45,111 bases of DNA, from positions 1 through 45,111 of the forward strand of contig JAFYUS010000050.1 of the NCBI GenBank assembly GCA_017549505.1, given 5' to 3'. The translations under genes were made by a program, and so were the position numbers. Below, one piece after another: positions 24,881-32,552 of the stretch. This stretch comes from Bacteroidales bacterium (lineage in GTDB: Bacteria > Bacteroidota > Bacteroidia > Bacteroidales > UBA932). How positions within the stretch are numbered: position 1 is the stretch's first letter; each line of letters begins with the position of its first letter. The notes beneath the pieces were generated by a model that worked only from the letters and a program-made list of their open reading frames with translations, searched no databases and was not told where the DNA came from.

Positions 24881-26731
24881 ATGAAGTTCAACAGGGAAAA
24901 CAAGCTCCTCATAGGTCTCTGCACAGCTGCTGCGATACTGATAGCCAAGCTGTTCACCATCCAGATAATCGACGACAAATACAAGATGTCGGCCGAGAAC
25001 AACACGATGGTCTACACAACCATATACCCTACAAGAGGCATCATACATGACCGTACAGGCAAGATCCTTGTCGGAAACAAGGTCGCGTACGACCTCATGG
25101 TGACTCCTAAGGAGGTCGAGAAGGCCAAAGGCTTCGACACGCTCGCCCTTTGCCGCGTACTGGACATCACACCTGAATTCGTAAGGGAGAAGATGGCGGA
25201 GTTCAGCAGGAACCGCCGAAGGATCGGATGGCAGTCCGTCGTGATGATAAAGCAGATTCCACCCGAGACATACATGAAATTCGCCGAAGTGGCATACAAG
25301 TTCCCCGGCTTCAGAGGACAGGCCAGAAGCATAAGGGAATATCCGTACAATGCCGGAGGAAACCTTCTCGGTTACGTATCAGAAGTCAATGCGAACTACA
25401 TAGCCAAACATCCGGAATACAAGGCGGGCGACTATGCCGGCATGACCGGCATAGAGGCCGCCCGCGAAAATGAGCTGAAGGGAGAGAAGGGACATAACAT
25501 CTGGCTCAGGAACTCAAGGAACCAGATAGAATCAAGATACAGGGATGGAGAGATGGACAAGGAAGCCGTACCGGGAGACGACATCATGACGACCATCGAC
25601 GCCGAGCTCCAGAATTACGGACAGATGCTGATGAACAGGAAGGTAGGAAGTCTTGTCGCCATCGAACCATCCACCGGAGAGATACTTACCCTGGTGTCAA
25701 GCCCGGGAATCGATGTGGACCAGCTGGCAAACATCGGACAGCATTACAAGGAGATCTCTACAGACCCTTACAAGCCGATGTTCAACAGAGCCGTGCAGGC
25801 TTCATACCCTCCCGGATCGGTATTCAAGCTGGTCAATGGTCTGATAGGTCTTCAGGAAGAGGTATTCACCCCGAACACGCATTACCCATGCAGCATGGGT
25901 TACCATTTCGGAAAGAACAAGCTGGGCTGTCACGCCCACAAGTCTCCTCTGAACTTCGAGGAGTCCATCATGATGTCCTGCAATGCGTATTACTGCTATG
26001 TGCTGCGTTCTCTTCTTGAGAATCCGAAATATGATTCGATAGATGAGGCGATGGACAAGTGGAACGAATATGTGAAGAGCTTCGGCTTCGGCCAGAAGCT
26101 CGGCAGCGACTTCCCTTCCGAACTCGGAGGAAACATCCCGAGTTCGAAATACTACAACCGTGTGTACAGAAAAGGCGGATGGAAAGCGACGACAGTCATT
26201 TCCCTGTCCATCGGACAGGGAGAGATCGGATGTACCCCTCTCCACCTTGCCAACCTTTGCGCAACGATCGCCAACCGCGGATTCTATTACACCCCTCATA
26301 TCATCAAGGACTCCGAAAACGTCACGATTGACCAGAAATACAAGGAGAAGAACTATACGATGGTGGACACCACGCACTTCCATAAGGTCATCGGAGGTAT
26401 GTACAGAGCAGTGAACAGCGGATACGGTTCCGGAGGAACAGCGAGCGTAGCAGCCGTCGAAGGCCTCGATATATGCGGAAAGACAGGAACGGCGCAGAAC
26501 CCGCATGGACATGACCATTCGGTATTCATCTGTTTCGCCCCTAGGGACAATCCGAAGATCGCGGTGGCCGCATACGTGGAGAACGGCGGATTCGGCGCCA
26601 CATGGGCGGCGCCGATTGCCTCACTGCTTACTGAGAAATACCTCAACGGAGAGATCAGCAAGGAGAGGAAGGCGCTTGAGGAAAGAATGTTGAACGGAGA
26701 CCTGCTGGACAGGGTAAAGGTAAAGAGATAG
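24881..26731 (+). CDS. mrdA: Penicillin-binding protein 2 (elongasome transpeptidase)
   Basis: Class B PBP that crosslinks peptidoglycan made by RodA. 616 residues: N-terminal anchor (about 9-28), pedestal domain with YPTRGIIHDRTGKIL, then the transpeptidase domain with SxxK in YPPGSVFKLV, SxN in MMSCNAYYC and KTG in CGKTGTAQNPHG. All three motifs are intact. It precedes rodA by 1 nt, the usual functional pair. Confidence 0.96.
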   Translation: MKFNRENKLLIGLCTAAAILIAKLFTIQIIDDKYKMSAENNTMVYTTIYPTRGIIHDRTGKILVGNKVAYDLMVTPKEVEKAKGFDTLALCRVLDITPEFVREKMAEFSRNRRRIGWQSVVMIKQIPPETYMKFAEVAYKFPGFRGQARSIREYPYNAGGNLLGYVSEVNANYIAKHPEYKAGDYAGMTGIEAARENELKGEKGHNIWLRNSRNQIESRYRDGEMDKEAVPGDDIMTTIDAELQNYGQMLMNRKVGSLVAIEPSTGEILTLVSSPGIDVDQLANIGQHYKEISTDPYKPMFNRAVQASYPPGSVFKLVNGLIGLQEEVFTPNTHYPCSMGYHFGKNKLGCHAHKSPLNFEESIMMSCNAYYCYVLRSLLENPKYDSIDEAMDKWNEYVKSFGFGQKLGSDFPSELGGNIPSSKYYNRVYRKGGWKATTVISLSIGQGEIGCTPLHLANLCATIANRGFYYTPHIIKDSENVTIDQKYKEKNYTMVDTTHFHKVIGGMYRAVNSGYGSGGTASVAAVEGLDICGKTGTAQNPHGHDHSVFICFAPRDNPKIAVAAYVENGGFGATWAAPIASLLTEKYLNGEISKERKALEERMLNGDLLDRVKVKR

Positions 26732-26732
26732 G

Positions 26733-28241
26733 ATGAGAAGCGCAGGCGGATATAGGAACAGAAGCTTGGCAAAGACCATCGACTGGAGTCTGGTCTTCTG
26801 CTGGCTTATACTCATATTCATAGGATGGGCGAACATTTATGCTTCGATCCATGCGACCGAACCGTCTTCCATCTTCGACTTTTCAAGTCGAAGCGGAAAG
26901 CAGTTCGTCTGGATGGCAACGGCGCTGGTCATTGCAGTGACGGTACTGTTCGTCTTCCCTGCCCGGTTATATGAGAGTGCGGCATTCCCGATATATGTCT
27001 TCGTCATCATGCTGCTGGTTGCCGTCATATTCCTGGGAATCGAGGTCAAGGGATCGCGGTCATGGTTCGAATTCGGTCCCGTCAGGTTCCAGCCGGCCGA
27101 AATATCCAAGATATCCACTTCCCTGATGCTTGCGGCCGTGATGAGCCAGTCCGGCTACAGGATCGGAAGATGGAAGGATTTCATAACGACCGCTGCAATA
27201 ATACTTCTTCCGATGATGATCATCATCGGTCAGAGCGAGACCGGATCCGCTCTCGTATATGTCGGATTCATATTCATGCTGTACAGGGAAGGACTTTCGG
27301 GATGGCTCATCTTCATGGTGGGAATGGCGATCCTCCTGTTCATTCTGACGCTTACGGCATCGCCTTACACTGCAGTTCTTGTACTTGCAGGCATAGCATC
27401 TCTCTGCATCTGTCTTTATTCGGGAAGATTCAGATGGTGGCTCATCATCTGTGTGCCTCTTGTCGTGCTGTTCGCTTTTGTCCCTGATATCCTGGAATCT
27501 ATTGCCGCTGCAGGACAGGATCCGGCTTTGGTTGAAGAAGCCGTGGAAGAGGCTTCGGCAGGCGGATCATGGGTGACTAAGATCAAGCCTCTCTACATAC
27601 TGCTTGGTGCCATAGGACTGTCGATACCTTTTGTAGCATATCAGGCGTTCAGAGAAAGGAATACCTTCACCCATCTTGCAATAATATCCTCACTCGCCGG
27701 GATAGTTCTCGTATTCTCCGTCAACTTCCTTTTCAACGACGTGCTTCAGGACCACCAGAGAAAGCGTATCGAGGTGCTTCTCGGAATGAAGGAAGACCCT
27801 TCGGGAGTAGGATACAATGTAAATCAGTCCATGATTGCCATCGGATCGGGCGGATTGACAGGAAAAGGATATCTCAATGGTACTCAGACCACATATGGAT
27901 TCGTCCCTGAACAGAGCACGGACTTCATCTTCTGCACCATCGGTGAAGAATGGGGATTTGTCGGATGTACCTTCATCATCCTGCTCTATGTATTCCTGAT
28001 GTGGAGGATAGTCAAGGATGCCGAGCGAAGCAGGGAGGCGTTTACGCGAATATACGGCTACTGTGTCGCCTGCTGTATCTTCATGCACCTTTTCATCAAC
28101 ATCGGCATGACCATAGGTCTTATGCCTGTCATCGGTATCCCTCTGCCATTCATAAGTTATGGCGGCTCATCCCTCTGGGGATTCACCGCCTTGCTCTTCA
28201 TCTTCATCGCGCTCGATCGAAACGAGCGAAAGTATTTCTGA
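26733..28241 (+). CDS. rodA: RodA, SEDS peptidoglycan glycosyltransferase
   Basis: Polymerises lipid II in the elongasome. 502 residues, somewhat longer than the ~370-430 usual in proteobacteria; the extra lies in a periplasmic/cytoplasmic loop around residues 250-290 (DPALVEEAVEEASAGGS). About ten membrane segments. SEDS motifs: EFGPVRFQPAEISKIS, QSETGSALVY and the C-terminal GIPLPFISYGGSSLW. Last gene of the operon; only 4 nt separate it from the convergent ahcY end. Confidence 0.95.
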   Translation: MRSAGGYRNRSLAKTIDWSLVFCWLILIFIGWANIYASIHATEPSSIFDFSSRSGKQFVWMATALVIAVTVLFVFPARLYESAAFPIYVFVIMLLVAVIFLGIEVKGSRSWFEFGPVRFQPAEISKISTSLMLAAVMSQSGYRIGRWKDFITTAAIILLPMMIIIGQSETGSALVYVGFIFMLYREGLSGWLIFMVGMAILLFILTLTASPYTAVLVLAGIASLCICLYSGRFRWWLIICVPLVVLFAFVPDILESIAAAGQDPALVEEAVEEASAGGSWVTKIKPLYILLGAIGLSIPFVAYQAFRERNTFTHLAIISSLAGIVLVFSVNFLFNDVLQDHQRKRIEVLLGMKEDPSGVGYNVNQSMIAIGSGGLTGKGYLNGTQTTYGFVPEQSTDFIFCTIGEEWGFVGCTFIILLYVFLMWRIVKDAERSREAFTRIYGYCVACCIFMHLFINIGMTIGLMPVIGIPLPFISYGGSSLWGFTALLFIFIALDRNERKYF

Positions 28242-28245
28242 TCCG

Positions 28246-29499
28246 TTATTCTCCGAAAAGGTAGCGATGCTGCTCGGGGGTGAGGGTGTCAATCTCGCAG
28301 CCCCAGTATGAGAGCTTGCGGCTGGCTACTTCCTGATCGATTTCGAGAGGAACGTCGTTTACCATCTGGCCAGGTTCGCGGCTTACCTTGTCTGCGTTAT
28401 CGACAAGATATTTTGCGCTGAGGGCCTGGATGGCGAATGACATGTCCATGATCTCGGCCGGATGGCCGTCGCCGGCCGCGAGGTTTACGAGGCGGCCTTC
28501 CGCTATGATGTATATTCTGTTTCCGTTCTCGAGGGTGTAACCGATGATGTTCTTGCGGGCTGGCTTGATTTCCTTAGCAATCTCCTTAAGGCCGGCAACA
28601 TCCACCTCGCAGTCGAAATGACCTGCGTTGCAGCAGATGGCACCGTCCTTCATGTTGAGGAAATGTTCCTTTACAATCACTGCGTCGCATCCGGTTACTG
28701 TAACGAAGATGTCTCCGACCTTTGCAGCCTGCTCCATCTTCATCACCTTGAAGCCGTCCATCACAGCCTCCATTGCCTTGATAGGATCGACCTCGGTCAC
28801 GATCACCTCGGCACCGAGACCCTTGGCACGCATTGCAACGCCTTTTCCGCACCATCCATAGCCTGCAACGACTACATTCTTGCCGGCTACGATGAGGTTG
28901 GTAGTACGGTTGATACCGTCCCAGACAGACTGGCCTGTACCGTAGCGGTTATCGAAGAGGTGCTTGCAGTCAGCATTGTTGACAAGCATCATCGGGAACT
29001 TAAGCGCCTTTGCCTTATTGAGCTGCTGGAGCCTCAGGATGCCTGTAGTCGTCTCCTCGCATCCTCCGATCACGTTCGGAATCAGATCCGTATATTCTGT
29101 ATGCATCAGGTTCACGAGGTCACCTCCATCGTCAATGATGATGTTCGGTCCGACTTCGAGGACTCTGCGGATATGTGCTTCGTATTCCTCAGGGGTCGCG
29201 TCATACCATGCAAAAACGTTCAGGCCTGCATGGACGAGAGCGGCAGCGACATCGTCCTGGGTTGAAAGTGGATTGCTTCCTGTCACATACATTTCAGCAC
29301 CACCGGCTGCAAGGACTTCACACAGATAGGCTGTCTTTGCCTCGAGATGCACTGAGAGTGCAACCTTCTTTCCCTTGAAAGGAAGAGTCTGTCTGAATTC
29401 CTCTTCAAGTCCGTTAAGAAGAGGCATATGATGTCTTACCCAATCTATCTTCAATCGGCCGTCCTGCCAAAGTTCCGCATTTCTGATTTCGCTTGCCAT
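28246..29499 (-). CDS. ahcY: S-adenosylhomocysteinase (short, Thermotoga/archaeal type)
   Basis: Hydrolyses S-adenosylhomocysteine to adenosine and homocysteine, using bound NAD. 417 residues from ATG 29499; upstream in-frame codons overlap the promoter box. Shows HLEAKTAYL, TGSNPLSTQDDVAAAL, NNADCKHLFDNRYGTGQS and the NAD loop VVVAGYGWCGKGVAM. The GYGWCG variant, and the missing C-terminal extension of the ~470-residue form, match the enzymes of Thermotoga and archaea more than the usual Bacteroides one. Convergent with rodA. Confidence 0.93.
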   Translation of the reverse strand: MASEIRNAELWQDGRLKIDWVRHHMPLLNGLEEEFRQTLPFKGKKVALSVHLEAKTAYLCEVLAAGGAEMYVTGSNPLSTQDDVAAALVHAGLNVFAWYDATPEEYEAHIRRVLEVGPNIIIDDGGDLVNLMHTEYTDLIPNVIGGCEETTTGILRLQQLNKAKALKFPMMLVNNADCKHLFDNRYGTGQSVWDGINRTTNLIVAGKNVVVAGYGWCGKGVAMRAKGLGAEVIVTEVDPIKAMEAVMDGFKVMKMEQAAKVGDIFVTVTGCDAVIVKEHFLNMKDGAICCNAGHFDCEVDVAGLKEIAKEIKPARKNIIGYTLENGNRIYIIAEGRLVNLAAGDGHPAEIMDMSFAIQALSAKYLVDNADKVSREPGQMVNDVPLEIDQEVASRKLSYWGCEIDTLTPEQHRYLFGE

Positions 29500-29526
29500 T
29501 ATGTCTGTTTTTTTTGAATTCTGGCG

Positions 29527-29534
29527 CAAAGATA
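29527..29534 (-). promoter_or_regulatory. ahcY -7 box
   Basis: TATCTTTG on the minus strand, 28 nt upstream of the ATG at 29499, a direct match to TAnnTTTG; the -33 region has only a TTTA. Confidence 0.55.
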
Positions 29535-29604
29535 GGATTTTTTAACCACACTAAACTTGTTTTTACCACATTAACGGGTTTTTGACGGCTTGTTGCTGAA
29601 ATAT

Positions 29605-29636
29605 TTTGGCAATTAGGTTGCAAGAGGGTATTTTTG
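29605..29636 (+). promoter_or_regulatory. fabG promoter
   Basis: TTTG (29605-29608), 20-nt spacer and TATTTTTG (29629-29636), an excellent Bacteroidota -33/-7 pair. It fixes the fabG start at the ATG 29657. Confidence 0.65.
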
Positions 29637-29656
29637 CAGAAACAAACGTTGACATC

Positions 29657-30403
29657 ATGGGACTTCTTACAGGAAAAACCGCTCTTGTCACAGGTGCGAC
29701 AAGAGGTATCGGAAGAGCGATTGCTCTAAGATTTGCAGCAGAAGGTGCTGATGTAGCATTCACATACAGATCACAGCATGAGGCTGCACAGGCTCTTGTT
29801 GCCGAACTTGAAGCTGCCGGCGTCAAGGCACTTGCTTTTGCCTCAGATGCATCATCGTTTGAGGACGCGCATAAGGTCGTTGAAGAAGTGAAGGCTGCAT
29901 TCGGACGTATCGATATACTTGTGAACAATGCCGGCATAACCAAGGACGGCCTGATGATGAGGATGGACGAAGCTCAGTGGGATGCAGTGATTGACACAAA
30001 CCTCAAGTCTGCATTCAATTTCATACATGCATGCACACCTGTGATGGCAAGACAGAGAGGCGGAAGCATCATCAACATGTCTTCTGTAGTGGGCATAGCA
30101 GGCAACGCCGGACAGTGCAACTACTCGGCATCAAAGGCAGGACTCATCGGACTGGCAAAGTCGATAGCCAAGGAGATGGGACCACGTGGAATCAGAGCGA
30201 ACTGCATCGCTCCGGGATTCATCGAGACGGATATGACAGGAGCGCTTCCTGAGAACGTGAAGAGCGAATGGGAGAAACAGATTCCTCTCAGACGTTGCGG
30301 CAAGCCGGAAGACGTAGCATCTGTAGCCGTATTCCTGGCAAGCGACCTCTCGGCATATGTTACCGGACAGGTCATCAACTGCTGCGGCGGAATGAACTGC
30401 TGA
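29657..30403 (+). CDS. fabG: 3-oxoacyl-[acyl-carrier-protein] reductase
   Basis: NADPH-dependent reduction of 3-oxoacyl-ACP in type II fatty acid synthesis. 248 residues from ATG 29657. Short-chain dehydrogenase fold: GATRGIGRAIA (cofactor loop), NNAG, catalytic Ser in NMSSVVGIAGNAGQ, Tyr-x3-Lys in NYSASKAGL, and the C-terminal NCCGGMNC in place of the more common VDGGM. Monocistronic by appearance. Confidence 0.94.
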   Translation: MGLLTGKTALVTGATRGIGRAIALRFAAEGADVAFTYRSQHEAAQALVAELEAAGVKALAFASDASSFEDAHKVVEEVKAAFGRIDILVNNAGITKDGLMMRMDEAQWDAVIDTNLKSAFNFIHACTPVMARQRGGSIINMSSVVGIAGNAGQCNYSASKAGLIGLAKSIAKEMGPRGIRANCIAPGFIETDMTGALPENVKSEWEKQIPLRRCGKPEDVASVAVFLASDLSAYVTGQVINCCGGMNC

Positions 30404-30509
30404 TGGATTTTATATCATACACACAATCATAATTTACAAAACCTAAACTCGGCGGCCTGCAGATGTGAATCTTCGGGTCGCTTTCTTTTTGCATGGCACC
30501 CAAAGCGTT

Positions 30510-30569
30510 GGTTTTCAAAACCTTATGTACAGATGCCTGCTGCATTTTGCAGCAGGCATCTGTACATAA
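30510..30569. repeat. 21-bp perfect hairpin downstream of fabG
   Basis: Arms at 30523-30543 and 30549-30569 (TTATGTACAGATGCCTGCTG plus C) are perfectly complementary around ATTTT. A small palindrome GGTTTTCAAAACC (30510-30522) abuts it. There is no T-tract after either arm. The rest of 30404-30672 has no gene. Confidence 0.8.
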
Positions 30570-30672
30570 AACCCTGTTATTCAAACCATTAAGCGCCACA
30601 CCAATTCAAAGATTTTGGATATGATATAGATTTTTGATTACTTTGAAGAAGATTATAATATATTGCTGATGT

Positions 30673-31482
30673 ATGAAAGGAAGTATTTTGAGGGGACTGA
30701 AAGCGGCGGCTGACATACTGCTTCCCCGACAGTGCATTACATGTGGACATAAGCTTCTGCTGAACGAGAAGCATCTTTGTCTTGAATGTCTGGCGGATCT
30801 GCCGCAGACATATTTCTGGACTCTGAGCCATAATCCTATGGCGGATAAATTCAACGAGGTAATACAGAAGGCGCTGGAAGAAGGAAGTTTCTCTGACAAT
30901 GACTGCTCAACAGAAGCGTCCGATGCAGCCAGCGAATCCTGCCATGAACATTATGCATATGCATCAGCATTGTTCTTCTACCACAGTGAGGCTGAATACA
31001 GACTCATACCCTATCAGATAAAATACCATGGGAACATCTCTGCCGGACGGTACTTCGGGGAAATGCTGGGAAGACGCCTTGCAGGATCTTTGCTATATCA
31101 GGATGTCGACATGGTGATCCCTGTACCGCTGCACTGGACAAGAAAATGGAAAAGAGGCTACAATCAGGCAGAAGTGATTGCCAGAGGCATTGCTGAAAGC
31201 CTGGGCGTTCCAGTCAGGACAGATCTGCTGAAGCGTTGCAGACGGACGTCGACCCAGACAAAGATGGGAGTAGACGCCAAAAGGAAGAATGTCGCCGGAG
31301 CATTTGCTGCAACGCCTGAGTTAACAGCCCTGATGGAAGAAGGCGGAATCAGACATCTTCTGCTGGTCGACGATGTTTTCACTACCGGCTCCACCTCCGG
31401 AGCCTGTTTCACTGCCCTGCGTGCCGTCATACCTTCCCCGGTCCGCATCAGTATCGCCACATTGGGCTACGTCGGACATTAG
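30673..31482 (+). CDS. ComF family phosphoribosyltransferase-like protein
   Basis: 269 residues. N-terminal zinc ribbon with CxxC pairs (RQCITCGH, LCLECLADLP), central MVIPVPLHWTRKWKRGYNQAE, and the PRPP loop LLLVDDVFTTGSTSGAC. ComF proteins take part in DNA uptake or recombination; catalytic activity is unproven. It carries ~35 residues of low conservation after the zinc ribbon (EEGSFSDNDCSTEASDAASE). A family-B repeat follows downstream. Confidence 0.92.
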   Translation: MKGSILRGLKAAADILLPRQCITCGHKLLLNEKHLCLECLADLPQTYFWTLSHNPMADKFNEVIQKALEEGSFSDNDCSTEASDAASESCHEHYAYASALFFYHSEAEYRLIPYQIKYHGNISAGRYFGEMLGRRLAGSLLYQDVDMVIPVPLHWTRKWKRGYNQAEVIARGIAESLGVPVRTDLLKRCRRTSTQTKMGVDAKRKNVAGAFAATPELTALMEEGGIRHLLLVDDVFTTGSTSGACFTALRAVIPSPVRISIATLGYVGH

Positions 31483-31573
31483 TGTAGCCTCTATGTCGAT
31501 CATTGACGTAGACTCTTCGACCTCTGCAAATCCTGTTGTCCTTCTTTTGTGACAAATCAATACAAAATGAGCC

Positions 31574-31712
31574 AAGCCGTTGAGCGGTTAACATGGCGCT
31601 AGAAGTTGCCGGGAAGCATAGAGGCCCGCTCAACGGTGGCAATTTCCTGCCGTTGAGCGAACCAGAATGCTTTTCAGAGGCTTCCAAGGCGATTCCTGTC
31701 GCTCAACGGCTT
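31574..31712. repeat. 139-bp composite palindromic repeat (family B, copy 2)
   Basis: CCGTTGAGCGG (31577-31587), CCGCTCAACGG (31626-31636), CCGTTGAGCG (31650-31659) and CGCTCAACGG (31700-31709) alternate exactly as at 13666-13804 and end in AAGCCG/CGGCTT. Length and site spacing are the same; the spacers between sites 1-2 and 3-4 have diverged while the centre is kept. The remainder of 31483-31850 shows no gene. Confidence 0.85.
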
Positions 31713-31850
31713 GGTGTTTTCTATATAGGAGCTTTATACTATGGGGTGGCGAAATTTAAATAGGTGCTGGCTTATTTGCCAGAGGCGGTGCTTTTGAAAG
31801 GGTATTGCAATCAAACAAAAGGGATTTGAAATAGCTCCAATACATACAAA

Positions 31851-31882
31851 AATCCCTCATAATCGTTTGATTATGAGGGATT
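31851..31882 (-). terminator. Rho-independent terminator of tRNA-Leu
   Basis: AATCCCTCATAATC (31851-31864) pairs perfectly with 31869-31882 around GTTT. On the minus strand the stem is followed by TTTTTG. It begins 5 nt after the tRNA-Leu 3' end. Confidence 0.85.
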
Positions 31883-31886
31883 GATG

Positions 31887-32235
31887 TGCCTCGGACGGGA
31901 ATCGAACCCGTACGGCCATTGCTGGCCACGGGATTTTCTTGCTACTCTTGCTTTTACACAAGCCGGCTTCATCCGTAATGCTAAGCCGTTGTAGTCTGGA
32001 CTATTTCTTGACCATGCGCTTACGCGTTTAGGCCCTCCCTGTATAGTCTCTACGCCATTTATCGACAAGATTGTCGAACTTAGTGAGCCATCACCAAAGC
32101 CTGCATTTCTGCAAGCGAGGCTTCTGTTTGTTAGGGGAGTTCTACTCTCAAAGTTTCCTTTGAGGCACTCTTGTACGGTAAGTATGAAACTTACCCTTCA
32201 AAGTCCCGCGTGTCTACCTATTCCACCACCAAGGC
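31887..32235 (-). tRNA. tRNA-Leu(UAA), interrupted by a group I intron
   Basis: Exon 1 is 32235-32201 and exon 2 is 31937-31887; joined they give an 86-nt class II tRNA. The acceptor stem is GCCTTGG/CCGAGGC with discriminator A and no encoded CCA. The anticodon stem is CGGGA/TCCCG with loop CTTAAAA, hence anticodon TAA. The T arm is ACGGGTTCGATTCCCGT. The 263-nt interruption lies between U34 and A35. A TATCTTTG box precedes the gene and a terminator follows it. Confidence 0.93.
31938..32200 (-). ncRNA. Group I intron in tRNA-Leu(UAA)
   Basis: 263 nt with no open reading frame of its own. It ends in G (the omega-G of group I introns) just before the AAAA of exon 2, and exon 1 ends in U, giving the usual U at the 5' splice site. 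Core elements are visible on the minus strand: P7 5' strand in GAGACTATACAGGGAGGGCC, P8 around ACGCGTAAGCGCATGGTC, and AAGAAATAGTCCAGAC carrying the P7 3' strand. Predicted self-splicing. The insertion point is the one used in cyanobacterial and plastid tRNA-Leu(UAA). Confidence 0.88.
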
Positions 32236-32245
32236 GAACCGGATG

Positions 32246-32284
32246 CAAAGATAATTCAAAATTCGGAACAATTCGCTAAATTTG
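32246..32284. promoter_or_regulatory. Divergent -7 boxes: tRNA-Leu and 32304 gene
   Basis: TATCTTTG on the minus strand (32253-32246), 11 nt from the tRNA 5' end; TAAATTTG on the plus strand (32277-32284), 20 nt before the ATG at 32304. Confidence 0.55.
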
Positions 32285-32303
32285 TGGAAAATCAAGAAAA
32301 CTG

Positions 32304-32552
32304 ATGAAATTCAAAAAAAGAAGACATAACGATTACAGGATATCCAAAAGGGTTGTGGAGGTAGATGACCTGAGTTTCCTGAGCGACCGTGACCACCGTT
32401 ACGGATGGTTCAGGAGACACTACCGCCATCACAGGCTTCGCAGGGCATTGAAGAAGGCTGAGAAGATAACAGCCAGCAATCCTAAAGTGGCAACCGACCT
32501 TGTCCGTTATTACTTCATACCTAAAGACCGCATAATCATCAAGACACCATGA
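32304..32552 (+). CDS. Small basic protein of unknown function
   Basis: 82 residues, very rich in Arg, Lys and His in the first half (HRYGWFRRHYRHHRLRRALKK), no signal peptide, no recognised domain. A -7 box sits 20 nt upstream and the frame overlaps the next gene by 4 nt (ATGA), both arguing that it is translated. A nucleic-acid-binding role can only be guessed from charge. Confidence 0.6.
   Translation: MKFKKRRHNDYRISKRVVEVDDLSFLSDRDHRYGWFRRHYRHHRLRRALKKAEKITASNPKVATDLVRYYFIPKDRIIIKTP

Noticed and set aside
25802-26518. 238-residue frame antisense to mrdA
   Set aside because: Shadow frame inside the PBP2 transpeptidase domain.
28462-29265. 267-residue frame antisense to ahcY
   Set aside because: No recognisable domain; lies wholly within a conserved enzyme gene on the other strand.
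31871-32068. 65-residue frame over the tRNA-Leu region
   Set aside because: It runs through the tRNA exon and the intron core; the RNA explanation is complete, and the frame has no support.
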